From an uncultured Sunxiuqinia sp. (GTDB taxonomy: Bacteria > Bacteroidota > Bacteroidia > Bacteroidales > Prolixibacteraceae): a stretch of 64,000 nt of DNA. The stretch spans positions 1-64,000 of the forward strand of contig NZ_OY782772.1 in the NCBI RefSeq assembly GCF_963678245.1. Reading direction: 5' to 3'. The notes beneath the pieces were generated by a model. That model was not told where the DNA came from. It did not search any database and saw nothing but the letters and a program-made list of their open reading frames with translations. Shown in pieces: positions 27,198 to 36,032 of this stretch. The position numbers and the translations under genes are program-made. How positions within the stretch are numbered: position 1 is the stretch's first letter; each line of letters begins with the position of its first letter.

Positions 27198-28316
27198 TTA
27201 GCTTTGAATAGCAGATTTTACACGTTCATTGATAATTTCTCCGCCATGAGTTATGCAGGTTTCTTTAATAATATCATCATCAAAATTCAGCTTGAATTCT
27301 CCTTCTTCATTAAATAGAAGTTCGAGGAAGTTTAAAATATTCTTCCCAAACATTTTGCTGGCATCAGCTGGCATTAAGCTTGGATAGTTCGATTGTCCGA
27401 TGATAGTGACTCCATGTTCCACCACGGTTTTATTGTCTTGCGTGAGTTCGCAGTTTCCACCGGTTGAGGCTGCCAAATCAATAATCACGGAGCCCGGCTT
27501 CATGGCTGCAACAGCTTCTTTTGGAGGAAGTAAAGGAGCTTTGCGCCCCGGAATTTGTGCATTACAGATTATCACGCTAGCTTTTGCTGCATGATCGTTG
27601 ATTGCTTGCTGTTGCTTTTGCTTAAACTCATCGGTTTGTTCCTCCGCATATCCTCCGGCAGCAGCATCTTCTTTGGCACCTTCAACTTCTACGAACTTGG
27701 CACCAAGACTCATCACTTCTTCTTTTATCGCCGATCGAACATCGAAAGCCTGCACTTGTGCACCAAGTTTTCGGGCAATAGCAATAGCTTGTGATCCGGC
27801 AACCAACACCAGTACAGTCGCCGGGCGAATAGTTCCGGCCGCTGTCATAAACATGGGAAAGAAGGAGGGAAGTTTGAAAGCTGCTTCGAGTACTGCTTTA
27901 TAGCCGGGCACGGTTGCCTGTGATGATAACACATCCATCGCCTGACCCCGTGTTGAGCGTGGAATGACATCCATACTAAACGTGGTTATTCCTTTCTATA
28001 CAAATTGCTTAACCAGATCGGTGTTCCACATCGGATTGTACTGGCTGAGCCACATTTTGGCCTGATCAAGTGCTTCCACTAACGGTTTGTCGGGAGGATG
28101 AATGCCGATCAGAAAATCAGCTTTTTTCAGCACTTCTTCTCGTGGAAAAACAGTTGCTCCGGCTTCTTTGTAAGCAGCATCAGTCGCTAATGCAGACTTG
28201 CCGGCTCCGGTTTCCACAAGCACTTCCTCCTTGCGTTTGGTAAGACTGGAGACAATTTCGGGCAAGAAGGCAACTCGGTTTTCCGATTCACCCTCTTTTA
28301 AGAGTCCAATAAGCAT
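27198..28316 (-). pseudogene. pntA1: Transhydrogenase alpha-1 subunit with in-frame stop
   Basis: NAD(H)-binding alpha subunit of proton-translocating transhydrogenase, about 372 codons. The N-terminal 106 residues (MLIGLLKEGESENRVAFLP to DLVKQFV) are followed by an in-frame TAG at 27996-27998. The same frame then continues through KGITTFSMDVIPRSTRGQA to the natural C-terminus at 27198. No frameshift is needed, so this is a point nonsense change. The NAD-binding part is otherwise well kept (ATVLVLVAGSQAIAIARKLG, DLAASTGGNCELT). The usual GAGVAG dinucleotide motif reads VAGSQA, a further departure. Readthrough or a downstream restart at the ATG 27972-27974 could make a fragment, but the partner subunits are broken. 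Confidence 0.85.
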
Positions 28317-28335
28317 AAATAGTAAAATTAGGTTA

Positions 28336-28343
28336 CAAAATTA
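28336..28343 (-). promoter_or_regulatory. Possible -7 box of the decayed pnt operon
   Basis: Minus-strand TAATTTTG fits TAnnTTTG, 20 bp before the pntA1 start. No clear -33 element was found, so support is modest. Confidence 0.35.
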
Positions 28344-28535
28344 AAAGCTCTTTTATTTTGTGTTGCTATATTCCTCTTTTGACTCCCTACTAATATAATC
28401 CATTCTCAATCGGTTTGAAATATAATCAGATACGACTTTTTAACGTCCACATTGAGCTTATCCTTGTGCGCTTTGTCTGTTTTCAATTTGTGAAAAACTA
28501 TTTCTGAAAAAGCCGGTATAAATGCTTGAAGAAAA

Positions 28536-28543
28536 TATCTTTG
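28536..28543 (+). promoter_or_regulatory. Possible -7 box of the DUF4494 gene
   Basis: TATCTTTG matches TAnnTTTG and lies 25 bp before the start codon at 28569. The expected TTTG around 20 bases upstream is not present. Confidence 0.4.
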
Positions 28544-28568
28544 CATATTCATTTTAAAAGAAAAGATT

Positions 28569-29165
28569 ATGCAGACTTGGTTTGAATGCAAAGTAAAATA
28601 TGTGAAGATTGATCAGGATGGTCGCGAACGGAAAGTAACAGAGTCTTATTTGGTAGATGCGGTGTCGTTTACCGATGCTGAAACGCGTATTATTGAGCAA
28701 ATGCAGCAGGTTGTGCGCGGTGGCGAATTTCTGGTTGACAACATCAAGAAATCAAATATTATAGAAATATTTCCTCACGATGACGGTGAATACTGGTTCA
28801 AGGCTAAGATTGGGATTGTAACGATCGATGAAAAGGCCGGAAAAGAAAAGAAAATAAACAACTACTTTTTGGTGGCAGCTGATGATTTTAAGCAAGCACT
28901 TCAGCGGTTGGAAGAAGGACTCTCTTATATTTTGGTGCCGATTCAGATTACAGCCATGAACCTGAGTACCATTGTTGACGTGTATCCTTATTTTAAAGAT
29001 GATGTCAATGAGCCACTTCCCCCACACTTGAAGCGCATTGAGCCGGAAGAGGAGCCAGTGGCTGTAACTCAAGCGCCTGTTGCAAGCGATTTTGAAGAAA
29101 ACACAGAAGATGAAGAAGCCGCTGCGGTTAACGAAGATAATGACGAGGAAGAGTCAAAAGAGTAG
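28569..29165 (+). CDS. DUF4494 family protein
   Basis: A 198-residue cytosolic protein. Residues 1-145 match the pattern of DUF4494 proteins of Bacteroidota: MQTWFECKVKYVKIDQDG, TESYLVDAVSFTDAETRI, then YWFKAKIGIVTIDEKAGKE and NNYFLVAADDFKQALQRL, which looks like an internal duplication of a strand-helix unit. The last 45 residues are acidic and Glu-rich (EPEEEPVAV, NEDNDEEESKE) and probably disordered. No enzymatic motif is visible. It is a single gene with a terminator shared with the convergent gene. The function of the family is not known. Confidence 0.8.
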   Translation: MQTWFECKVKYVKIDQDGRERKVTESYLVDAVSFTDAETRIIEQMQQVVRGGEFLVDNIKKSNIIEIFPHDDGEYWFKAKIGIVTIDEKAGKEKKINNYFLVAADDFKQALQRLEEGLSYILVPIQITAMNLSTIVDVYPYFKDDVNEPLPPHLKRIEPEEEPVAVTQAPVASDFEENTEDEEAAAVNEDNDEEESKE

Positions 29166-29282
29166 CTGAGATTATTCTGACTCGATCAAGTCGAGGTCGT
29201 TTCAAACCTAACTCGGAATCGTTATTAATTTAATACCAGTTTCTTACAGTTTCTGAAGCTAGGTCAGGATGACTAAAAAAAT

Positions 29283-29325
29283 AAAAAAGCTCCGATTCAT
29301 ATTTAAAAGAATCGGAGCTTTTTTT
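29283..29325. terminator. Bidirectional terminator between DUF4494 and PPi-PEPCK genes
   Basis: A stem of about 15 bp pairs AAAAAAGCTCCGATT (29283-29297) with AATCGGAGCTTTTTT (29310-29324), flanked by A and T runs. It serves both convergent genes. Confidence 0.9.
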
Positions 29326-29343
29326 GTATTCTTAGTTCCGAAA

Positions 29344-32300
29344 TTAATCTTCAATAGACTTCAAGGTGTCTACACCAATAGTTCCTTCCAATTTATTCAG
29401 GTAATCGGATGAAGAAACCTTACTTAGCGTTTCTTTAGTTGCTTTTAAGCGTTCCTGTAAATTCAGGCGGGCGGTTGTTTCCGCAAAATTCTTCAGGTTG
29501 ATGATTCGTTCAATGTAAGCTACACGCTTAGTCCATTGCTCGATATCACGCTTTTGTTTTTCAACCAAACGTGCTTTGTACCAATCGCTATCCAGTACCG
29601 CTTCACGGGTAAACATGGCGCGAATTTTAGGATCATTGCGATCTTTCCCCTTGTATTTACCATCTACCATGATGTGAACCAGAGCTTTCAGTGGTGGGCA
29701 AAGCATATCAACCGTACCATCGCGCATCAATCCTTCGGCCACTCGTCTTTGAGTAATGCTCAGATTTTCGACCGACGCTACAAACATGTCAATGTCTTGT
29801 TTCTCAGGGCGCAACATGTCATCACTGAAAACAGCATCAGGCTTACTGAAAATACGAGCCAAGAAGTGAGTCACAAACTTCAGAGTAATTCGGTATCCCA
29901 ACAAGCTGGCATCAACTTCTTTTCCTTTATGCTTGAAGTTTTCAATTTTCTCCAAGTACCCGTTTTCTATTAAGAATTTTGGATCGCGCTCCTCAACTGA
30001 CATCCGACACCAGATTTCAGGAACCAGCAAACTAACATCGTGATCAACTTTATATTTTGGTCCAACATAGCCTGCTGCTGAAGAGAAACCATCGTAACCT
30101 GTTAAGATGTATGATAAGAATGCATTATTCAAGTCAGAAGCTGGTAACAAGGAGTTGAAAGGCCCTTTGGTTAATGCACCCTCGGAACCAAACCCGGTGG
30201 TTGATGGAGACTTTCCGGTTATGCTACAAATAAAATCGATAAACAACTCAGGTAATTCCTGATAGTGGATTGGATTATAAACGGCCAATGGTGGTACATT
30301 ATTTTCAGGCTCAGCAGGGTTATTTCTGCGACCTGGTAATACTGCGTTCACCGGAGAATGTACTGGTTGATCCAGCGGAATTTTTCTGAAAATACGTGTT
30401 CCAACTTCGGCAACATATTTTTCAGTTGAGTCTACCAAATCAGGCCTCGTTTGTAAATATCTCGGATTTTTAGAAGGCACACCATTTACCAAACGAGGTT
30501 CCGAAGGAACTACCAGATAATCGATGGTCCCGATTTCTAAAAAGTCGTTAATTAAGTTTTTCACAGGCTGAGTATACAGCTCAAAACCAATTGCATCATC
30601 TTTGATTTCCTGCACCTGCTCACGTGTTAATGGTTCAAAGTTTGACAAGAAGGTATTCGGACTTGAAAGGTCTTTTTCACCTTGCTTATCATACCCTTTA
30701 TGCACACAATCATCAGGTCGCTGGAATAAACGTGATTCGCAGTTGGTAAGCAGTTTTACGCTTTGATTTTTATATTCGGTATTTAAGTTGTTCAGGTTTT
30801 CTGATTTCAACGTTACTGATGCTGTGATATCATCTTCAGCCTGAACTTTACTTGACGGATTATAATCCTGACGTAATAGAAAAATGCGCCATGAGTTATC
30901 CTCGTCATGTCCAACTCTCAGGAAGTTCGATAGCAGTTTATCATTCTGAAATTTCAGTTCATTTCCGGGCACTCCATTTACTTTATCCACCGAGAAGTAT
31001 TTCCGCCAATCTTTATCCCAGTCCGTACTGTAGTTTCCTTTAATCACATAAATCAGCACTTTGATTCGTTGCGGGAAGGAAGTCAGCCACTCGTTGTATT
31101 CATCAGTATACTCTTCGGCAGGAGTCAATAACTTAATCACCGAGCCTAAAGAACGCCGACGGCTTAAAATATGACGTGGTTTATTTTTTGAATAGTCAGG
31201 AGAAACTTTGAAACGTTTCGAGTAGTCTTTCGACATGATTTCCTCAACAATGTCCAGGTCTTTGTTCAAATCAGTAACAATGACTGGTCCCTGAATCATG
31301 GCATCTTTAATTGATTTAGATATCTCTGATTTTCCGCCTCCCGAAACAGTACAAGGTTTGTGACAAAGTGTTCCTTCGGCCATGGTACCTACCAGGTGCC
31401 ACTTCGGTCCTTCAATACGCTTTTTCATTTCTACTTTGTACCCATTCGGATAGATGTAGTATTTATATGGAAGAAGTTTAATAACCTGCTCTGCTCCACT
31501 TGTTGACCACTTAATTGTTTGCTCCATCAGGTTAAATCGGGCATCTTCAGGAATATAAATAATATCCCGGTATTTTTTGTCAACCGCATAACCTTCCTTT
31601 TTCAAATCCAGCATATCGGCAAACAAGTAGATAAATGAAGCGAAATTCAGTCCGTTATTTGGTAAACGCTCATCTAAATAGCATTTTTCACCCAGGTTAT
31701 AGCTAGGGAAAGCGATGGCTCCACCGGCATGTTCTTCCTCTGCCAAACCAAATAAATTGGCTGAGTAGCCAATCATGGTTTTTACTTCCTTTTTGCAATA
31801 TCCGTAGTAGTTATCGGCAATTAACGTGATCGCTACCCCTCGTTCGTCACGAGCAGCAATTTTAAAAGCACTACCGTCATTGTATTTCTCATCTTCCTTT
31901 TTCCAGCACATGCCATCACGACGCTGGCGTTCAGTTGCGTTGTCGTAATGTGGAAGACCAAGCTCTTTCTTGGTCAATTGTATCAAGTGCGGCGCAAGAA
32001 TTACACAGCCGGTATGTCCGGTCCAGTGTTCCGGATCTAATGCTGCATCATTTTCGGGCAGGAATGGATCTCCGGCATTTCCGAAGATCGACTCCACAAA
32101 ATCAAGGTTCGATACCAAACTTCCAGGTGCCAGAAAACAAACTTCCATCGATTTTTCCGGCATTACTCCCGGAACTTCAGGAACAACAATGGGGCGTAAC
32201 ATCAATGTAACGAATAACTCAGCCACGTCTTCCTGATTTGCTGTGAAAGGTAATTTCAGTAGGTCTTTGGGAGGGTTCATCGCAGCTTGTAACAGTTTGC

Positions 32301-32811
32301 AGAATGTTGTTTTTGGGACTGCCTTCTTATCATCAGGAATTGGCAATCCTCCTTCACTAACATGAAAAACACCTTTTGTTGTTCTTCTGTCTTCTTTGGG
32401 GTTGTTAAGTACTCCCTGTGCTGTTCGATAAGATTTTACGATATCTGTTTCATACAAATCAGCATTTGGTGGTATTGAGATCATCCGAGCCAATCCGTAA
32501 CGATCTAAAATGAATGGATGACTTGGGAAATTAATAGTATTATCACCCGGAACATCACTAAGATAGTCCGAAATAAAATTCCGGATTCGATCTCCCATAG
32601 GGGATGTATTTTTTGATAGTAACCTCGACTTAATATTGTAGTTATTTAGAAGAGGCATGGCCATTTCAAGAAAATCTGATTTAGCTCCACTGGTGCACGT
32701 GGGATAACCATCAGCTGCCAGTTTTAGATTGATATATTGGATTTTCTTTTTGTCTGACACTTCAGGCTCATTCTTATCGATGCCTATCCCAAAGGTTCTA
32801 TTTACAGTCAT
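29344..32811 (-). CDS. Probable PPi-type phosphoenolpyruvate carboxykinase
   Basis: A 1155-residue cytosolic protein, far larger than ATP- or GTP-type PEPCK (about 530-620). I read it as the diphosphate-using PEPCK family (EC 4.1.1.38) known from Propionibacterium and Entamoeba, which interconverts oxaloacetate + PPi and PEP + CO2 + Pi. Supporting regions are ITLIADNYYGYCKKEVKT with YSANLFGLAEEEHAGG (about 330-365), and a PEPCK kinase-1-like loop CTVSGGGKSEISKS (about 485-497), comparable to the LSGTGKT loop of ATP-PEPCK. The size fits that family. There is no signal peptide or membrane segment. It is flanked by its own terminator and lies next to, but is separated by a terminator from, acetyl-CoA synthetase. 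The assignment is from memory of family features, so it may instead be an uncharacterised relative. Confidence 0.6.
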   Translation of the reverse strand: MTVNRTFGIGIDKNEPEVSDKKKIQYINLKLAADGYPTCTSGAKSDFLEMAMPLLNNYNIKSRLLSKNTSPMGDRIRNFISDYLSDVPGDNTINFPSHPFILDRYGLARMISIPPNADLYETDIVKSYRTAQGVLNNPKEDRRTTKGVFHVSEGGLPIPDDKKAVPKTTFCKLLQAAMNPPKDLLKLPFTANQEDVAELFVTLMLRPIVVPEVPGVMPEKSMEVCFLAPGSLVSNLDFVESIFGNAGDPFLPENDAALDPEHWTGHTGCVILAPHLIQLTKKELGLPHYDNATERQRRDGMCWKKEDEKYNDGSAFKIAARDERGVAITLIADNYYGYCKKEVKTMIGYSANLFGLAEEEHAGGAIAFPSYNLGEKCYLDERLPNNGLNFASFIYLFADMLDLKKEGYAVDKKYRDIIYIPEDARFNLMEQTIKWSTSGAEQVIKLLPYKYYIYPNGYKVEMKKRIEGPKWHLVGTMAEGTLCHKPCTVSGGGKSEISKSIKDAMIQGPVIVTDLNKDLDIVEEIMSKDYSKRFKVSPDYSKNKPRHILSRRRSLGSVIKLLTPAEEYTDEYNEWLTSFPQRIKVLIYVIKGNYSTDWDKDWRKYFSVDKVNGVPGNELKFQNDKLLSNFLRVGHDEDNSWRIFLLRQDYNPSSKVQAEDDITASVTLKSENLNNLNTEYKNQSVKLLTNCESRLFQRPDDCVHKGYDKQGEKDLSSPNTFLSNFEPLTREQVQEIKDDAIGFELYTQPVKNLINDFLEIGTIDYLVVPSEPRLVNGVPSKNPRYLQTRPDLVDSTEKYVAEVGTRIFRKIPLDQPVHSPVNAVLPGRRNNPAEPENNVPPLAVYNPIHYQELPELFIDFICSITGKSPSTTGFGSEGALTKGPFNSLLPASDLNNAFLSYILTGYDGFSSAAGYVGPKYKVDHDVSLLVPEIWCRMSVEERDPKFLIENGYLEKIENFKHKGKEVDASLLGYRITLKFVTHFLARIFSKPDAVFSDDMLRPEKQDIDMFVASVENLSITQRRVAEGLMRDGTVDMLCPPLKALVHIMVDGKYKGKDRNDPKIRAMFTREAVLDSDWYKARLVEKQKRDIEQWTKRVAYIERIINLKNFAETTARLNLQERLKATKETLSKVSSSDYLNKLEGTIGVDTLKSIED

Positions 32812-33125
32812 GATATATATTTATTTGGTTATTACTTCAATCGTATTTGATTGTTCAGCCAAACTGAATAATCAAAATTTAAGCTCGCTGTTGATCTTAT
32901 CGAATCTCTAATTCTGACTGAATCTTAATTTTTCGAACCGGACAACAACTAATGAATTAAGTCTACTCCTGTTAAATAGGTACGTTCTTTACAGCTAAGA
33001 TGTTCAGCGTAATGTTGAATCAAATCAGATTTCCCTAATTAGCCACGAAAGTAGGCAGAAAATGGTTTCTATTTCCGAAAAGGAGAACAGGTAATTCAAT
33101 TTTAACACAAAAGTTACATCATAAA
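32812..33125. other. Upstream region of the PPi-PEPCK gene
   Basis: About 310 bp between the acs terminator and the PPi-PEPCK start. It is AT-rich and without a coding frame. CAAA elements near 32870 could be part of a minus-strand promoter, but spacing to a full TAnnTTTG is not right, so none is called. Confidence 0.4.
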
Positions 33126-33152
33126 AAAAAGGAGCTGTGGTTGCTCCTTTTT
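33126..33152. terminator. Terminator of the acetyl-CoA synthetase gene
   Basis: Stem AAAAAGGAGC (33126-33135) with GCTCCTTTTT (33143-33152) and a 7-base loop. On the minus strand it lies 17 bp after the acs stop and is followed by a T run. Confidence 0.85.
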
Positions 33153-33169
33153 AAGAGTGAGATTTAACG

Positions 33170-35083
33170 TTATCTTTTCACGTCGACCAGTGCTCCTTCT
33201 ATGATACTTTCGACTACATCTTCATCCAACAGAGTGGAGGTGTCGCCAAGATTGGTTACGTCGCCTTCGGCTACTTTACGCAATATTCTACGCATAATTT
33301 TACCACTTCGGGTTTTAGGAAGCCCTGGAACAATTTGAACCAAATCCGGTCGTGCAATAGGTCCAATAATTTTTGTAACTCCCTGCATAATGCTTTTTCG
33401 AATCCCTTCAACCCCTCCTGTTGATAATTCGCCACAAACCACAAATGCATAAACTCCCTGTCCCTTAATGGCATGAGGATATCCGACAACCGCTGACTCA
33501 TTTACCAGTGGATGCTCATTGATGGAATTTTCAATTTCGGCAGTTCCTAAACGATGTCCCGACACGTTTATCACATCGTCTACTCGGCCGAGGATTCGAT
33601 AATAACCGTCTTCGTCGCGTTTAGCACCATCACCGGTAAAGTATAACTTATCATAGGTTGAAAAATACGTTTGCTTAAATCGCTCATGGTCTCCCCATAA
33701 GGTACGAGCTATTCCCGGCCAGGGGTATTTAATACAGAGATTTCCCGCTGCCGAATTGCCTGTTAATTCTTTCCCTTCGTTGTTAACAATTATTGGTTGA
33801 ACACCGGGGAGTGGCAAGGTTGCAAATGAAGGCTTGGTCGGGGTAATTCCCGCAATAGGAGAAATCAAGATTCCGCCGGTTTCGGTTTGCCACCAGGTAT
33901 CAACAATTGGACATTGGTTGCGTCCAACATGATCGTGATACCAGTGCCAGGCCTCCTCGTTAATAGGCTCTCCAACCGTTCCCAAAACTTTTAGCGAATC
34001 AACTTTTTTCTCTTCTAAAAAATCGTTTCCTTGTGCCAATAGGGCTCGAATAGCTGTTGGTGCCGTGTAAAATTGATTGACCTTGTGCTTGGCAACAATA
34101 TCCCAAAAACGGCCGGCATCAGGCCAGGTAGGAATTCCTTCAAACATGAGGGTTTGTGCTCCCGTCAGCAACGGACCATAAACAATATAGCTGTGACCTG
34201 TAATCCAGCCAATGTCTGCTGTACAAAAAAATACATCTCCGGCATTGTACTGAAAAACATTGTTAAACGTATAAGCTGAATACACCATGTACCCAGCAGT
34301 GGAATGAACTATTCCTTTTGGTTTTCCTGTTGATCCTGAAGTATATAAAATGAACAGGGGATCTTCCGAGTCCATTTCTTCAGCAACACACTCAGTAGGT
34401 TGTCCATCAATAGCCTTGTGCCACCAAATATCACGACCAACAACCATCTCCACTTCTGATTTTGTTCGTTTCAGAACAACCACAGTTTCAATGGTTGGGC
34501 ATGTTTCGAGAGCTTCGTCTACAATTTCTTTTAAGCGGGTAATTTTTGATCCCCGAAAACCGCCATCAGCTGTTAACAGAAGTTTGGCCGATGCATCGTT
34601 AATGCGTTCCTGAAGTGCGTTTGCTGAAAATCCGGCAAAAACAACCGAGTGAATTGCACCGATTCGTGCACAAGCCAAAACGGCAATTGCCAGTTCCGGA
34701 ACCATGGGCATATACAAAGCAACCCGGTCTCCTTTTACAATACCCAGTCGTTTTAGTGTGTTGGCAAATCGATTTACTTCTTCAAATAACTCCCTATAAG
34801 TTAGCGTTCGTGATTCATCATTGGGATCGTTGGGTTCCCAAATAATAGCCGGTTGATTACCGTGCGTATACAAATTCCGCTCAAAAATATTCTCGGTAAT
34901 ATTGAGTTTCCCATTCACAAACCACTGAATACTGGGTTCGTCAAAATTCCAATCCAATACTCTATCCCATCGCTTGCGCCAATAAAAGCATTCGGCTTGC
35001 TGTCCCCAAAAAGCCCGAGGATTAGCGATACTTTTCTGATATTCATGAATGTAGCCTCCCAGACTGTGAATCTTGTTTATCAT
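33170..35083 (-). CDS. acs: Acetyl-CoA synthetase (AMP-forming)
   Basis: A 637-residue enzyme that makes acetyl-CoA from acetate, CoA and ATP, releasing AMP and PPi. Family regions are clear: FWGQQAECFYWRKRWDRVLDW near the N-terminus, the adenylate-forming core YTSGSTGKPKGIVHST, the active-site WWQTETGG, and the hinge TGDGAKRDEDGYY with GRVDDVINVSGHRLGT. The C-terminal PKTRSGKIMRRILR carries the lysine that is controlled by acetylation in other Acs enzymes. The length is normal and it is a single gene with its own terminator. Confidence 0.96.
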   Translation of the reverse strand: MINKIHSLGGYIHEYQKSIANPRAFWGQQAECFYWRKRWDRVLDWNFDEPSIQWFVNGKLNITENIFERNLYTHGNQPAIIWEPNDPNDESRTLTYRELFEEVNRFANTLKRLGIVKGDRVALYMPMVPELAIAVLACARIGAIHSVVFAGFSANALQERINDASAKLLLTADGGFRGSKITRLKEIVDEALETCPTIETVVVLKRTKSEVEMVVGRDIWWHKAIDGQPTECVAEEMDSEDPLFILYTSGSTGKPKGIVHSTAGYMVYSAYTFNNVFQYNAGDVFFCTADIGWITGHSYIVYGPLLTGAQTLMFEGIPTWPDAGRFWDIVAKHKVNQFYTAPTAIRALLAQGNDFLEEKKVDSLKVLGTVGEPINEEAWHWYHDHVGRNQCPIVDTWWQTETGGILISPIAGITPTKPSFATLPLPGVQPIIVNNEGKELTGNSAAGNLCIKYPWPGIARTLWGDHERFKQTYFSTYDKLYFTGDGAKRDEDGYYRILGRVDDVINVSGHRLGTAEIENSINEHPLVNESAVVGYPHAIKGQGVYAFVVCGELSTGGVEGIRKSIMQGVTKIIGPIARPDLVQIVPGLPKTRSGKIMRRILRKVAEGDVTNLGDTSTLLDEDVVESIIEGALVDVKR

Positions 35084-35358
35084 TTTATTCGTTTTACAGG
35101 TTATTTTCAGGTGTTAATTTGACTATACTAATTTAAACTGAATAAGAATAAGATGCAAGGCGGGTGCTTATTCAGTTAAACCGATGAATGATTTGAAGCG
35201 ATAGAAGCATGCCTCAGACAGTCCTTATTTCAGAAAAATACGCCACTTAAAGATTTAGATTGTGCTTTGTTCATTCTACGTTAGACTTAACAATTGTCAA
35301 TAAGGGTAAGTTCGAATATTCTACTTCGTTGGGAACTCATCAAAGAACAGTAACTTGA
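35084..35358. other. Divergent intergenic region between acs and tetR-type gene
   Basis: About 275 bp of non-coding DNA upstream of two divergent genes, followed by the tetR-type gene's promoter. Nothing further was recognised on the acs side. Confidence 0.5.
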
Positions 35359-35390
35359 TTTGGAAGATCAACATTAAATGAATAGATTTG
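35359..35390 (+). promoter_or_regulatory. Consensus Bacteroidota promoter of the TetR-type gene
   Basis: TTTG at 35359-35362, a 20-bp spacer, then TAGATTTG at 35383-35390. This is a full match to the -33 TTTG and -7 TAnnTTTG elements. The start codon is 22 bp further on, and an operator-like palindrome directly abuts the -7 box. Confidence 0.8.
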
Positions 35391-35406
35391 TAGACTGATT
35401 AGTCGA
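35391..35406. promoter_or_regulatory. TetR operator O1 (autoregulatory)
   Basis: TAGACTGATTAGTCGA begins directly after the -7 box, where transcription would start. It matches the second, perfect palindrome (35993-36010) at 14 of 16 positions. Binding of the regulator here would block its own promoter. Confidence 0.7.
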
Positions 35407-35412
35407 TTTAAT

Positions 35413-35976
35413 ATGAATGCAAAAAGAGAACAAATACTAGATACGGCACTTAAGTTATTTGTAGCCAATGGCTTTCACGCAACTCCCACATCGAGAATAG
35501 CGAAGGACGCTGGCGTAGCGACCGGCACTTTGTTTCATTATTTTAAGACCAAGGAAGAGTTAATCAATACCCTCTATCTTGAAACAAAGGATAATCTAAC
35601 GAATTCTCTTTTAGAGAACGTAAACGTGCAGGAGACGCTTAAAGCTAAGCTTCGCCAAATTTTTTTCAACTATATTGTTTGGGCTGTCGATCATCCGAAC
35701 CATCAACAGTTTTACACCAGCTACAGCAATTCCCCATTTATAACAAACCTAACAAAAGAGCTTGGTATACAACGATTTCAGTTTATTTATGAACTAATTG
35801 AAAAGGGGCAGGATGAAGATATTTTAAAGGCGGTTCCTATCGATCTGCTGGTTGAAGCAATGCAAGGATTGTTAAACGGTATCATCAAGCACTTAATGGA
35901 GAATCCTGAAAAAATGAATGAAGAAAAATATCAGAACGATGCTTTTAAGCTATTCTGGGACACCATTAAAGGATAA
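35413..35976 (+). CDS. TetR/AcrR-family transcriptional repressor
   Basis: A 187-residue regulator. Residues 5-50 are a TetR helix-turn-helix: REQILDTALKLFVANGF, TPTSRIAKDAGVATGTLFHY and FKTKEELI. The C-terminal 130 residues form an all-helical ligand-binding domain not conserved enough to predict the inducer. It has its own consensus promoter with a palindrome at the -7 box, and a second, perfect copy of the palindrome lies between its stop and the next gene. It therefore probably represses itself and the two downstream oxidoreductase genes, released by a small, perhaps toxic or aromatic, compound. Confidence 0.92.
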   Translation: MNAKREQILDTALKLFVANGFHATPTSRIAKDAGVATGTLFHYFKTKEELINTLYLETKDNLTNSLLENVNVQETLKAKLRQIFFNYIVWAVDHPNHQQFYTSYSNSPFITNLTKELGIQRFQFIYELIEKGQDEDILKAVPIDLLVEAMQGLLNGIIKHLMENPEKMNEEKYQNDAFKLFWDTIKG

Positions 35977-35992
35977 AAAAATTTTAACTAGC

Positions 35993-36010
35993 ATAGACTG
36001 ATCAGTCTAT
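35993..36010. promoter_or_regulatory. TetR operator O2, perfect 18-bp palindrome
   Basis: ATAGACTGATCAGTCTAT is fully self-complementary. It sits 16 bp after the regulator stop and 22 bp before the next start codon. The shared core with O1 is TAGACTGATyAGTC. Confidence 0.8.
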
Positions 36011-36032
36011 TGCTCAATAAATAGAACAAACG

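Noticed and set aside
26080..28316. Programmed frameshifting as an explanation for the broken pnt genes
   Set aside because: Large internal deletions in pntB and a nonsense codon in pntA1 cannot be solved by frameshifting.
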